Shown: positions 1 through 7,852 of the stretch, piece after piece
Numbering within the stretch: the stretch's first letter is position 1
How the letters are laid out: each line of letters begins with the position of its first letter
Assembly (NCBI GenBank): GCA_944384985.1
Contig: CALWVM010000001.1
Coordinates: 214,717 to 278,716, forward strand
Length of the DNA: 64,000 nt
Reading direction: 5' to 3'
Source: an uncultured Clostridia bacterium
GTDB lineage: Bacteria; Bacillota; Clostridia; Oscillospirales; Acutalibacteraceae
Program-made: the position numbers and the translations under genes
Notes under the pieces: model-generated
The model's database searches: none
Told to the model about the DNA's origin: nothing
Seen by the model: only the letters and a program-made list of their open reading frames with translations

Positions 1-141
1 GAAACGGGGCCCGACCACGACAAGCATTTTGAGGTCGAAGTGCACTTGAACAGCAACGTCATCGGGCGCGGCAGCGGCCCGAGCAAGAAAAAGGCGGAAC
101 AGGACGCCGCGCGCGAAGCACTCGCGCTTATGGGGCTATAA
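1..141 (+). CDS. rnc: Ribonuclease III, C-terminal end (partial)
   Basis: Only the last 46 codons are in the window, ending with TAA at 139-141. They read as the end of a double-stranded RNA-binding domain: a beta strand with HFEVEVHLNSN, a G-R-G-S-G turn, then the basic helix SKKKAEQDAAREAL, which is the typical RNase III finish. RNase III cuts double-stranded RNA in rRNA maturation and antisense regulation. The position directly upstream of smc and ftsY is the classic Gram-positive order, which supports the call. The catalytic domain lies outside the window. Confidence 0.9.
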   Translation, partial: ETGPDHDKHFEVEVHLNSNVIGRGSGPSKKKAEQDAAREALALMGL

Positions 142-243
142 GTCCTGCAAAACGCGAAAAGGCGTTGCAAGCGAAGGCGTTTCGTTGTAAAATAAAGGGA
201 AACCGGCGTTTTTGTACGCTGAACGGATAAAGGATACGGATAC

Positions 244-3200
244 ATGATTTTAAAGTCGCTGGAAATGCAGGGGTTCAAGTCCTTCCCGGACAGGACCGTG
301 CTGGAATTCAATCAGGGCATCACGGCGGTCGTCGGGCCGAACGGCAGCGGCAAAAGCAATATTGCCGACGCGGTGCGCTGGGTGCTGGGCGAACAGTCCA
401 CCAAAAGCCTGCGCGGGTCGAAAATGGAGGACGTCATCTTCATGGGTACCGACCTTCGCCGCGCGAAGGGCTTTGCCGAGGTGACGCTGCGCTTTGACAA
501 CCGCGACCGCACACTCCCGAAAGATACGGACGAGGTCTGCGTCACCCGCCGCTACTACCGCTCGGGCGAAAGCGAATACATCATCAACGGCGAAACTTCA
601 AGGCTTCGCGACATCAATGAGCTGTTTATGGACACGGGCCTCGGGCGCGACGGGTATTCCATCGTCGGCCAGGGGCGCATTGCCGATATGGTGTCGTCGA
701 AAGCGGGCGAGCGCCGCGAGATGCTCGAGGAGGCGGCGGGGATTTCGCATTTCCGCTACCGCCGCAACGACGCGAACAAGCGCCTTGCCGCAGCGGAGGA
801 AAATCTGCTGCGCCTGCGCGACATTTTGACCGAGCTCGAAGGGCGCGTAGGCCCCTTAAAGGCGCAAAGCGAAAAAGCGCAGAAATTTCTTGTGCTCGCC
901 GAAGAGAAAAAGCAGCTCGAAATCGGGCTGTGGCTCCACACCATTGAACGCACTGACGACCGCCTGCGCGAGCAGTCGCACAAAATCGCGACCGCCGAAG
1001 CGGCACACAGCGAAGCGGCGGCACAGCTGGAGGACCTTGGTACACAGATCGATAAGGCGGCCGAAGAGACGCAGGCGCTGCTTGTCAAAATCGAAGAGGT
1101 GCGCGCCGAAAGCGCGAAGTTTGAAGAACAGGCGGCAGCGCTCGACGCGCAGGTGCAGGTCGAGGAGACCTCCATCCGCCACAATGCGGAGGCGATGGAG
1201 CGCCTTGCGCGCGACCGCGCCGAAGAGGAAGAGACAGCGGGGCACTTGGACGCGCGCATTGCCGAAGCGCAAAAGCGCATCGCCGAAAGCACCGAAAAAC
1301 GCGACGCGCTCAAAGCACAGCTCAGCCGTCTTACCGCCGAGCAGGAGGCGCGGCTTTCCGACAGCACGCGCTTCTCCGAGGAGGCGGCGCAGCTTTCCGC
1401 CGCCGTTTCGGCGCTGTCCGTGCAGATTGCCGACAACCGCGTCACCGCCGAAACGGCGAATTCCTCCGTCGAGGAGATCAAGACGCGCATAAGCACCATT
1501 GACGAAACGCTCGGCCACCGGCAGGAAAGCTATCAGGCGCTCGTCGCGGCGCACGACAAAGCGAAAGCCGCGCTCGAAGAGAGCAACACGAAAATACAGG
1601 AACTGCAAAACGCCATGGACGGCTACACCATGCGCTTTGCCTCTCGCTCGAAAAAGGCGGAGGAGATGCGCACGGCACTTTCCGAAAAAGAGCGGGAGCT
1701 GCACAAAACACAGGACCGCATCCGCCTGCTTTCCGACCTCGAAAAGAACATGGAGGGCTACCAGGGCGCCGTTAAGGCGGTCATGCGTGAAGCTTCGCGC
1801 GGCGCGCTTCGGGGCATCCACGGGCCGCTTTCGCAGCTGATTTCCGTAAAACCGAAGTACACCACGGCGGTGGAAACGGCTTTGGGCGCGGCGGTGCAGT
1901 TTATTGTCACCGATACGGAAAACGATGCGAAACGCGCCATCGCCTATTTGAAAGAAAACCGCGCCGGCCGCGCGACCTTTCTGCCCATTGCCGCCATCCG
2001 CGCGCGGGATTTCCGCGAATCGGGGCTGGAGGACCAGTACGGCTTCGTAAGCCTTGCGGCGGATCTTGTGTCCGCGGACGCAAAATATACCGAAATCATC
2101 CGCGCCCAGCTCGGGCGCACCGTCGTGGCGGAGGATATGGACGCTGCCATCGCCATGGCGAAAAAATACAACTACCGCTTCCGCATCGTAACCTTGGACG
2201 GGCAGGTCATCAACGCGGGTGGCTCGATGACGGGCGGCTCGCGTGCGCAGAGCGTCGGCATTTTGAGCCGCGGCAACGAGATCGAAAAGCTCAAAGCCGC
2301 CGAAAAAGCCGCGCAGACCGAGCTTGCCGCCATGCAGGCGGACTGCAAACAGCTGACCGAAGATGCCGCCGCCGCGAAAGCCGACCTCGACGGCGCGCAG
2401 GGCGACCTTTTGCGCGCGGGGGAAGAAAAGATCCGCCGCGAGGGCGAATTCAAGCTTGCAAGCGAGCAGCTTTCGTCTGTGTCAGGCGCGGTCAAAGAGC
2501 TGGTTGAAGAAAAGGAAACGCTGCGCACGCGCGCCGACCGCATTTTGCAAAACGCCGCCGAGGCGCGAGCTTCGCTTGAGACCCTGAACGGCGAACTGCA
2601 CGAAAAGGAAACGGCGCTCGAAAAGCTGACCGGCGACCGCGCGGCACTCGATTCGGCACGCGAAGAACTTTCGTCGCAGGCATCGGATTTGAGCATGCAG
2701 ATTTTGACGCTCGAAAAGGATATGGAGACCGCCGCCGACGACATCGCGCACCTCGAGAACCGCAAGGCCGGCCACGCGGACAAGCACACCGCCCTCGAGC
2801 AGGAGATCGCGGCATACAGGCAGAAAAACGCGGCGCTCGAACAGAGCATCGAAACCCTGCGCGAAAACGCGCGGAAACTTCGCGAAAACACAGCAGGCTC
2901 GCGCGAAAGGATCGATGCACTCATCGCCGAGCGCGACGCGCTTACCAAACAGCAAAACGACCTGCGTCTGCTTGAACGCTCGAAATCCGAGGAGCGCGAA
3001 CGCTTGAGCGGTGAGCTTGCGCGCCTGGAAGAACGCAAGACCGCCATGCGCAAGGAATATGACGATTTGACCGCGAAGCTGTATGAAGAGTACCAGCTCA
3101 CCCGCCGCGAGGCGGCGGCCATGGGGATCGAGATCGAGGATTACGCGAGCTCGAACAAACGCCTGACGGAGCTCAAAGGGCAGATCCGCGCGCTCGGGTC

Positions 3201-3813
3201 CGTCAACGTCGCGGCGATCGAGGAATACAAAGAGGTCGCCGAACGGTATGAATTTTTGTCCGGGCAGATCGCGGATGTCGAAAAATCCCGCGACGAGCTC
3301 AACCGCATGATCGGCGAATTGACCGAAAAAATGGCGCAGCAGTTCCGCGACCGTTTCGCACGCATCAACCGGGCGTTCGGCGAAACGTTTTCCGAGCTGT
3401 TCGGCGGCGGCAGCGCGCAGCTGCTGCTCTCCGACGAGCACGACATCCTCGAATGCGACATCGAGATCAAGGTGCAGCCGCCCGGCAAGAACCTCAAAAG
3501 CATCGAACCGCTTTCCGGCGGCGAGAAAGGGCTTTCGGCCATTTCCCTGCTGTTCGCGATTCTGAAGGTCACACCCGCGCCGTTCTGCATTTTCGACGAG
3601 GTCGAGGCGGCGCTCGACGACGTGAACGTTTCGCGCTACGCGCAGTATGTGCGCCGCATGACGAAAAACACACAGTTCATCCTGATTACCCACCGCCGCG
3701 GCACCATGGAAGAGGCGGACGTCCTCTACGGCGTGACGATGCAGGAGAGCGGCGTTTCCAAGCTCTTGGAACTCAAGACTGCCGAAATGGCGAAGCAATT
3801 AGGGCTGGCATAA
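244..3813 (+). CDS. smc: Chromosome segregation ATPase SMC
   Basis: At 1189 aa this is full length for a bacterial SMC. The Walker A motif GPNGSGKSN lies at residues 31-39. Long coiled coils follow on both sides of a hinge at about residues 515-670, which ends in the glycine-rich GGSMTGGS. The C-terminal head carries the signature LSGGEK near residue 1090 and Walker B FCIFDEVEAALDD near 1115. SMC dimers with ScpA/ScpB load at parS and organise the chromosome. The start at 244 follows AAAGGAT. The gene sits 102 bp after rnc and 52 bp before ftsY, so one transcript is likely. Several long antisense reading frames inside it come from its regular codon pattern. Confidence 0.98.
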   Translation: MILKSLEMQGFKSFPDRTVLEFNQGITAVVGPNGSGKSNIADAVRWVLGEQSTKSLRGSKMEDVIFMGTDLRRAKGFAEVTLRFDNRDRTLPKDTDEVCVTRRYYRSGESEYIINGETSRLRDINELFMDTGLGRDGYSIVGQGRIADMVSSKAGERREMLEEAAGISHFRYRRNDANKRLAAAEENLLRLRDILTELEGRVGPLKAQSEKAQKFLVLAEEKKQLEIGLWLHTIERTDDRLREQSHKIATAEAAHSEAAAQLEDLGTQIDKAAEETQALLVKIEEVRAESAKFEEQAAALDAQVQVEETSIRHNAEAMERLARDRAEEEETAGHLDARIAEAQKRIAESTEKRDALKAQLSRLTAEQEARLSDSTRFSEEAAQLSAAVSALSVQIADNRVTAETANSSVEEIKTRISTIDETLGHRQESYQALVAAHDKAKAALEESNTKIQELQNAMDGYTMRFASRSKKAEEMRTALSEKERELHKTQDRIRLLSDLEKNMEGYQGAVKAVMREASRGALRGIHGPLSQLISVKPKYTTAVETALGAAVQFIVTDTENDAKRAIAYLKENRAGRATFLPIAAIRARDFRESGLEDQYGFVSLAADLVSADAKYTEIIRAQLGRTVVAEDMDAAIAMAKKYNYRFRIVTLDGQVINAGGSMTGGSRAQSVGILSRGNEIEKLKAAEKAAQTELAAMQADCKQLTEDAAAAKADLDGAQGDLLRAGEEKIRREGEFKLASEQLSSVSGAVKELVEEKETLRTRADRILQNAAEARASLETLNGELHEKETALEKLTGDRAALDSAREELSSQASDLSMQILTLEKDMETAADDIAHLENRKAGHADKHTALEQEIAAYRQKNAALEQSIETLRENARKLRENTAGSRERIDALIAERDALTKQQNDLRLLERSKSEERERLSGELARLEERKTAMRKEYDDLTAKLYEEYQLTRREAAAMGIEIEDYASSNKRLTELKGQIRALGSVNVAAIEEYKEVAERYEFLSGQIADVEKSRDELNRMIGELTEKMAQQFRDRFARINRAFGETFSELFGGGSAQLLLSDEHDILECDIEIKVQPPGKNLKSIEPLSGGEKGLSAISLLFAILKVTPAPFCIFDEVEAALDDVNVSRYAQYVRRMTKNTQFILITHRRGTMEEADVLYGVTMQESGVSKLLELKTAEMAKQLGLA

Positions 3814-3865
3814 AACAGAACCATCGAGTACATAGAGACAAAACGATACGAAAAGGATGAAGCGC

Positions 3866-5077
3866 ATGGGTATTTTCAGTAAGATCAATTTCGGGCTTTC
3901 CAAGACCCGCAACAAAATGGCAGGCGCCATCGACAGCCTGTTTGCGGACGGCGGCGAGATCACCGACGACCTGTACGCCGAGCTGGAAGAGATCCTTGTG
4001 ATGAGCGACGTCGGCATGGTTACGGCGGTCGAGATCACCGACCGGTTGAAAAAGCGCGTTTCCGAAAAACATCTGCGCGGCGCGGACGCCGTGAAAAATG
4101 AGATCAAGGAAATCGTTGCCGAGCTCTTGGACGGCGGCGAGGATATGGGCCTTGTCACCGTGCCGAGCGTGGTGCTCGTCATCGGCGTCAACGGCGTGGG
4201 CAAGACCACGACCATCGGCAAGCTTGCCGCGATGTATAAAGCCGAGGGCAAGCGCGTCATTTTGGGCGCGGCGGACACCTTCCGCGCGGCGGCGATCGAT
4301 CAGCTCGGCGTCTGGGCCGAGCGCGCAGGTGTGGAACTCGTCAAGCACTCCGAGGGTGCGGACCCTGCCGCCGTGGTGTTCGACACGGTCAACGCCGCGA
4401 AAGCGCGCAACTGCGACATCGTCATCATCGATACCGCTGGGCGGCTTCACAACAAGAAAAACCTGATGGACGAGCTTGCGAAAATTTACCGTGTCATCGA
4501 CCGCGAACTGCCCTATTCTGACCGCGAAGTGCTTTTGGTGCTTGACGCGACCACGGGGCAGAACGCCGTTAACCAGGCGCGCGAGTTCATGCATGTCGCC
4601 GAGATCACGGGTATCGTGCTTACGAAGCTCGACGGCACGGCGCGCGGCGGCGTGGTGCTCGCCATCAAAAACGAGCTGGGCATCCCGGTGAAATTCATCG
4701 GCGTGGGCGAGCAGATGGATGATTTGCAGCCCTTTAATCCCCGCGCCTTTGCCGAGGGGCTGTTTGAGCAGAAAACGTATGACGAGGAGGAGAGCACGCA
4801 TGCGCAAGTGGAGAAAGACGATGTGGCGCCTCGCGCTTCGGACGTTTCAGGCGTTCGACACCCCGCCGCATCACGACCTGAACCCGAAAACGAACCCGCC
4901 GGCAAGACATCGGACGCTGCGCCACCCGAAGCGGGGCGTGCCGGTGCCGGTGCTCCAACAGATGAAAACGGAGTTCCGGGCATGGAACCGGGAGCGGACG
5001 AAGTGACCGAGGATCAAGCGACCGAAAAGCCGAAAAAGGAGAAGAGACGCTTTGGATTTTTTAATCGCCACACATAA
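3866..5077 (+). CDS. ftsY: Signal recognition particle receptor FtsY with unusual C-terminal tail
   Basis: FtsY is the SRP receptor GTPase that docks ribosome-SRP complexes at the membrane. The N-domain begins MGIFSKINFGLSKTRNK, the short Gram-positive form. G1 GVNGVGKTTT is near residue 107, DTAGR near 189 and TKLDG near 252. I prefer ATG 3866 over 3857 because AAAGGA then sits about 8 nt upstream. The GTPase fold normally ends at about residue 293 (RAFAEGLF), but here about 110 more residues follow. They are Pro/Glu/Ala/Gly-rich and end in a basic-aromatic KKEKRRFGFF. In that tail only about half of the third codon positions are G/C, and another frame (4800-5006) fits the genome's codon use better. 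The 3' end overlaps rdgB by 26 nt. Confidence 0.96.
   Translation: MGIFSKINFGLSKTRNKMAGAIDSLFADGGEITDDLYAELEEILVMSDVGMVTAVEITDRLKKRVSEKHLRGADAVKNEIKEIVAELLDGGEDMGLVTVPSVVLVIGVNGVGKTTTIGKLAAMYKAEGKRVILGAADTFRAAAIDQLGVWAERAGVELVKHSEGADPAAVVFDTVNAAKARNCDIVIIDTAGRLHNKKNLMDELAKIYRVIDRELPYSDREVLLVLDATTGQNAVNQAREFMHVAEITGIVLTKLDGTARGGVVLAIKNELGIPVKFIGVGEQMDDLQPFNPRAFAEGLFEQKTYDEEESTHAQVEKDDVAPRASDVSGVRHPAASRPEPENEPAGKTSDAAPPEAGRAGAGAPTDENGVPGMEPGADEVTEDQATEKPKKEKRRFGFFNRHT
4800..5006 (+). CDS. Possible 68-aa overlapping protein inside the ftsY tail
   Basis: An ATG at 4800 is preceded by GAGGAGGAG with a 7-nt spacer, a very strong ribosome binding site lying inside ftsY. The frame runs 68 codons to TGA and encodes a basic, Trp/Arg-rich protein starting MRKWRKTMWRLALRTF. 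By my count 57 of 68 codons end in G or C, as expected for this genome, against 36 of 69 in the overlapping ftsY frame. This suggests the small frame has been under coding selection and that the FtsY extension is the younger reading. I recognise no family. Conservation in relatives is unknown, so this stays a candidate. Confidence 0.4.
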   Translation: MRKWRKTMWRLALRTFQAFDTPPHHDLNPKTNPPARHRTLRHPKRGVPVPVLQQMKTEFRAWNRERTK

Positions 5078-5666
5078 TCTCAAAAAACGCGACGAATTGC
5101 AACGCATTCTCTCGCCTTTGGGCGTGCATGTCCTGACCGCCGACGAAGCGGGCGTGGACCTTTCCGACGTGGATGAGACAGGCACGACCTTCCTCGAAAA
5201 TGCGCTTTTGAAAGCCCGTTCGGGGTGCAAAGAGAGCGGTATGCCCTGCATTGCCGACGATTCCGGGCTTTGCGTGGACGCGCTCGACGGTGCGCCCGGC
5301 GTCTATTCCGCGCGCTTTGCCGGCGAGCACGGCAACGATAAAAAGAACAACGACAAGCTTTTGGGACTGCTCGAAAACGTCCCTGACGAAAAACGCACGG
5401 CGAAGTTCGTGAGCGCTGTGGCGTGCGTGTTCCCCGACGGGCGCGAATGCACCGTGGAGGGCGAATGTAAGGGCAAGATCGGCTACGCGCCGAAGGGCGA
5501 GGGCGGCTTTGGCTACGACCCGCTGTTCTTTGTGGGCGAACGGTCGTTTGCCGAGCTTCTTCCCGAAGAAAAGGACGCTGTAAGCCACCGCGGCAACGCG
5601 CTGCGCGCGCTGGCGGACAAGCTGCCCGCTTATTTAGAGGATACGAAAGGAACCGAGACCCTATGA
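5052..5666 (+). CDS. rdgB: XTP/dITP diphosphatase (RdgB/HAM1 family)
   Basis: The 204-aa protein hydrolyses non-canonical purine triphosphates (dITP, XTP) to monophosphates and so cleans the nucleotide pool. The N-terminus DFLIATHNLKKRDEL has the family's T-x-N-x-x-K nucleotide-binding loop. IADDSGLCVDAL and GVYSARFAG form the active site, and GFGYDPLFF and SHRGNALRAL are the late signature motifs. The start is TTG at 5052 with AAGGAG about 10 nt upstream, inside the end of ftsY. It overlaps yhbY by 4 nt (ATGA), indicating translational coupling. Confidence 0.96.
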   Translation: MDFLIATHNLKKRDELQRILSPLGVHVLTADEAGVDLSDVDETGTTFLENALLKARSGCKESGMPCIADDSGLCVDALDGAPGVYSARFAGEHGNDKKNNDKLLGLLENVPDEKRTAKFVSAVACVFPDGRECTVEGECKGKIGYAPKGEGGFGYDPLFFVGERSFAELLPEEKDAVSHRGNALRALADKLPAYLEDTKGTETL

Positions 5667-5962
5667 CCGGAAAAGAACGCGCCGCACTGCGCGCGCAGGC
5701 CAATTCGCTTACGCCGCTCTTTCAGGTGGGCAAAGGGGGCGTTTCCCCGGCGCTTATCCGCCAGACGGACGACGCGCTCACCGCGCGAGAGCTCATCAAA
5801 CTGAAAGTGCTGCTGGAGACCGCGCCCGCCCGCCCGCGGGATATCGCCGACGAGATCGCTGCCGCGACAAACGCCGAGGTCGTCTCCGTTGTGGGCGGCA
5901 GCATGGTGTTTTACCGGTACAGCGAAAAGCTGCACCAAAAAGAGAAGCAGAAAAGCAAATGA
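5663..5962 (+). CDS. yhbY: YhbY-type CRM-domain RNA-binding protein
   Basis: The 99-aa protein is a single CRS1_YhbY (CRM) domain. The GKGG loop in LFQVGKGGVSPALI is the GxxG RNA-binding loop, and the domain ends with a strand, VVGGSMVFYRYS. YhbY homologues associate with pre-50S ribosomal particles. The gene is coupled by a 4-nt overlap to rdgB and by an ATGA to the possible upstream start of nadD, so it belongs to a ribosome/nucleotide housekeeping operon. A short lysine-rich tail follows the domain. Confidence 0.93.
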   Translation: MTGKERAALRAQANSLTPLFQVGKGGVSPALIRQTDDALTARELIKLKVLLETAPARPRDIADEIAAATNAEVVSVVGGSMVFYRYSEKLHQKEKQKSK

Positions 5963-5973
5963 CGGGGGCGCCA

Positions 5974-6603
5974 ATGAAAATCGCTCTGTACGGCGGGACG
6001 TTCAACCCGCCGCATCTTGGGCATGTGCGGCTCTTGGAGGCCGCCTGCCGGGAGATCGCATTTGACAAGGTGCTCATTGTCCCCGACAAGCGCCCTGTCC
6101 ACAAGATCTGTGAGGACTTGGCGCTCGACGAGGAACGGCTCGAAATGTGCCGCCTTGCTTTCTCCGATCCGCGCTATGAAGTCAGCCGCATGGAGATCGA
6201 CCGCAAAAGCGACAGTTACACGGTGCTCACCGTGCGCGAGTTGGATGCCCGATACCCGCACGCGGAAATTTTTCTGCTGATGGGGTCGGATATGTTCCTT
6301 TCCTTCCACAAGTGGTACCATTACCGCGAGCTGTTAGAGCGCTGCACGCTGCTTGTCGCTGCGCGGCAAAATGCGGACGACCTGCAGGTCTTACGCAGCT
6401 ATGCGTTTTCACGCTTGCGCATCTATATGCAGGGCCGCACCGCGCCGCACCTGCGGTTTCTCGACGCAGAGCCGCTGGAGATCAGTTCTTCTGCGCTTCG
6501 CGAGGCGATCCGAAGCGGGCGGGATACAAGCCGTTATCTGCCGCAAGGGGTGGCACACTATATTCAGGAAAAGGGATTGTATGGATACCGAACGCAACGC
6601 TGA
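5974..6603 (+). CDS. nadD: Nicotinate-nucleotide adenylyltransferase
   Basis: NadD adenylates nicotinate mononucleotide to NaAD in NAD synthesis. The N-terminal GGTFNPPHLGH is the nucleotidyltransferase HxGH region, and SSSALREAI near the C-terminus corresponds to the ISSTxIR ATP motif. I chose ATG 5974 (MKIALYGG), which is the family's usual start; a GGGGG stretch lies 6 nt upstream. An alternative ATG at 5959 overlaps the yhbY stop. The 3' end overlaps yqeK by 23 nt, the normal Gram-positive arrangement. Confidence 0.96.
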   Translation: MKIALYGGTFNPPHLGHVRLLEAACREIAFDKVLIVPDKRPVHKICEDLALDEERLEMCRLAFSDPRYEVSRMEIDRKSDSYTVLTVRELDARYPHAEIFLLMGSDMFLSFHKWYHYRELLERCTLLVAARQNADDLQVLRSYAFSRLRIYMQGRTAPHLRFLDAEPLEISSSALREAIRSGRDTSRYLPQGVAHYIQEKGLYGYRTQR

Positions 6604-7186
6604 ATTTTTGGAAGCGATCAAAGCCAAACTGAATCCGCAGCGGCTGCATCACTCGCTGTGCGTGGCCGAGTCCGCGCGCGAACTCGCAACGCAGTACGGC
6701 GCAGACGTCGAAAAAGCCTACACGGCGGGGCTCGTGCACGACATCATGAAAAACACCCCGCCCGACGATATGTTGAAATTCTTCCGGGACAATGGTATAA
6801 TGCTCACAAAAACACAGCGCAAAAGCCCCAAAACGTGGCATGCGGTAGCGGGGGAAGCCTATTTGCGCAATGTGCTGCATGTGACGGACGAAGAGATTTT
6901 GACGGCGGTGCGCTACCACACCACGGGGCGCGAAGGGATGACGAAGCTCGAAAAGGTCGTGTTCATTGCGGATTTCATTTCCGCCGACCGCGATTATCCC
7001 GGCGTCGAGCATATGCGCGAGACTGCCAAGCGCTCGCTGGAAGAAGCGATCGTCGAGGGGCTGCAATTCACCATCGCTGAACTTGTGGAAGCCGCCGCGC
7101 CCGTGGACCGCGACAGCATTGACGCTTACAATGACGCGGTGCTGGCTGTGCAAAGCAGAGGTCAGAAGTTAGAAAACAGAAATTAG
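6581..7186 (+). CDS. yqeK: YqeK-type HD-domain phosphohydrolase (Ap4A hydrolase)
   Basis: This is a 201-aa HD-domain protein. Metal ligands are seen as H in RLHHSLCVAE, HD in GLVHDIMKN, H in HAVAGE and H in AVRYHTTGR, followed by FIADFISADRDYPGVE, a YqeK hallmark. Members hydrolyse diadenosine tetraphosphate symmetrically to ADP. ATG 6581 is chosen because it gives the standard N-terminus and lies within the end of nadD; the frame is open further upstream, but that part reads as a nadD shadow. The gene is followed by a repeat-bearing gap before rsfS. Confidence 0.93.
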   Translation: MDTERNAEFLEAIKAKLNPQRLHHSLCVAESARELATQYGADVEKAYTAGLVHDIMKNTPPDDMLKFFRDNGIMLTKTQRKSPKTWHAVAGEAYLRNVLHVTDEEILTAVRYHTTGREGMTKLEKVVFIADFISADRDYPGVEHMRETAKRSLEEAIVEGLQFTIAELVEAAAPVDRDSIDAYNDAVLAVQSRGQKLENRN

Positions 7187-7193
7187 ATGCGGT
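7163..7193 (+). repeat. Degenerate TTAGA-type repeat tract
   Basis: The end of yqeK and the bases after it hold AGAAGTTAGA and AAATTAGATG, short units related to the TTAGATGT tracts at 47143, 47260, 52506 and 52962. It lies just left of the 146-bp inverted-repeat element. Confidence 0.45.
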
Positions 7194-7240
7194 ACAGGTG
7201 GGTTTCACGCATTGCTGCGGCTACAATGAAATGATCCTCC

Positions 7241-7386
7241 CGTAGTGGCAGGCTTCCACGCCTGCCTGTAAGAAAGTTGGTTTTTGCAATCGGTTCAGTA
7301 GAAGGCGGAATTGCGGTTTTCATCATAGACGATAGGTGCTGCTGCGTCGCACTGTGCTGCGGCAGGCGTGGGAGCCTGCCACTACG
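7241..7386. repeat. 146-bp inverted-repeat element, copy A
   Basis: The left end CGTAGTGGCAGGCTTCCACG is matched in reverse complement by the right end, 7361-7386 (one substitution in the shared part). Each end is itself a small palindrome (GGCAGGC...GCCTGCC). A second element of identical length lies at 52587-52732 and a lone end at 27872-27900. The interior is not conserved between copies. It fills most of the yqeK-rsfS gap and could fold into a long hairpin in RNA. Confidence 0.7.
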
Positions 7387-7451
7387 CGAACGCCCCGCCT
7401 TGCTTCTGACCATAGATTTTGATATACAACAGAAAGGATGAACCGCCTTAC

Positions 7452-7805
7452 ATGGAACCGAAGGCCATTCTTGAAAACGCCGTAAAAATATTGGATGCGA
7501 AAAAGGGTATGGATTTGACTGCTCTGGAGATCACGGAAGTCAGCTCTATTGCAGACTACTTCCTGCTTGTAACAGGCACGTCCACCACGCATATCCGCGC
7601 GCTTGCCGAGGAGCTGGAAGAAAAGCTCGCAGAGCTCGGCGTGGAGCCCGACCACATTGAGGGCAAAAGCACGGGCTGGATCTTGCTCGACTACAAAAGC
7701 GTGGTCGTGCATGTGTTCACGCCCGCCGACCGTTCGCTGTTCGCGCTCGAAAAGCTCTGGGGAGACGCGAAGCCGGTCGATCTCTCCGCGTGGATAACCG
7801 CATAA
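7452..7805 (+). CDS. rsfS: Ribosomal silencing factor RsfS
   Basis: This 117-aa protein binds L14 and prevents 30S-50S joining under starvation. The family pattern is clear: AKKGMDLTALEITEVSSIADYF, then VTGTSTTHIRALAEELEE, and the C-terminal GWILLDYKSVVVHVF and LEKLWGDA. ATG 7452 is chosen because GAAAGGATG lies about 11 nt upstream; the frame extends 11 codons further but without homology. It follows nadD-yqeK as in most Gram-positives, separated here by the inverted-repeat element. Confidence 0.95.
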   Translation: MEPKAILENAVKILDAKKGMDLTALEITEVSSIADYFLLVTGTSTTHIRALAEELEEKLAELGVEPDHIEGKSTGWILLDYKSVVVHVFTPADRSLFALEKLWGDAKPVDLSAWITA

Positions 7806-7852
7806 TTTATAAATAGTTAAAAATCATCTACCGCATAAAAAGGGTGAAAGCA

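Noticed and set aside
856-1821. Long minus-strand reading frames inside smc (also 2172-3122 and 2482-3798)
   Set aside because: They are complements of a Glu/Ala/Lys-rich coiled-coil gene with G/C-ending codons, carry no recognisable domain and lack ribosome sites.
7241-7386. CRISPR-like interpretation of short intergenic repeats
   Set aside because: Copies are few, dispersed, inverted and not regularly spaced; no cas genes are in the window.
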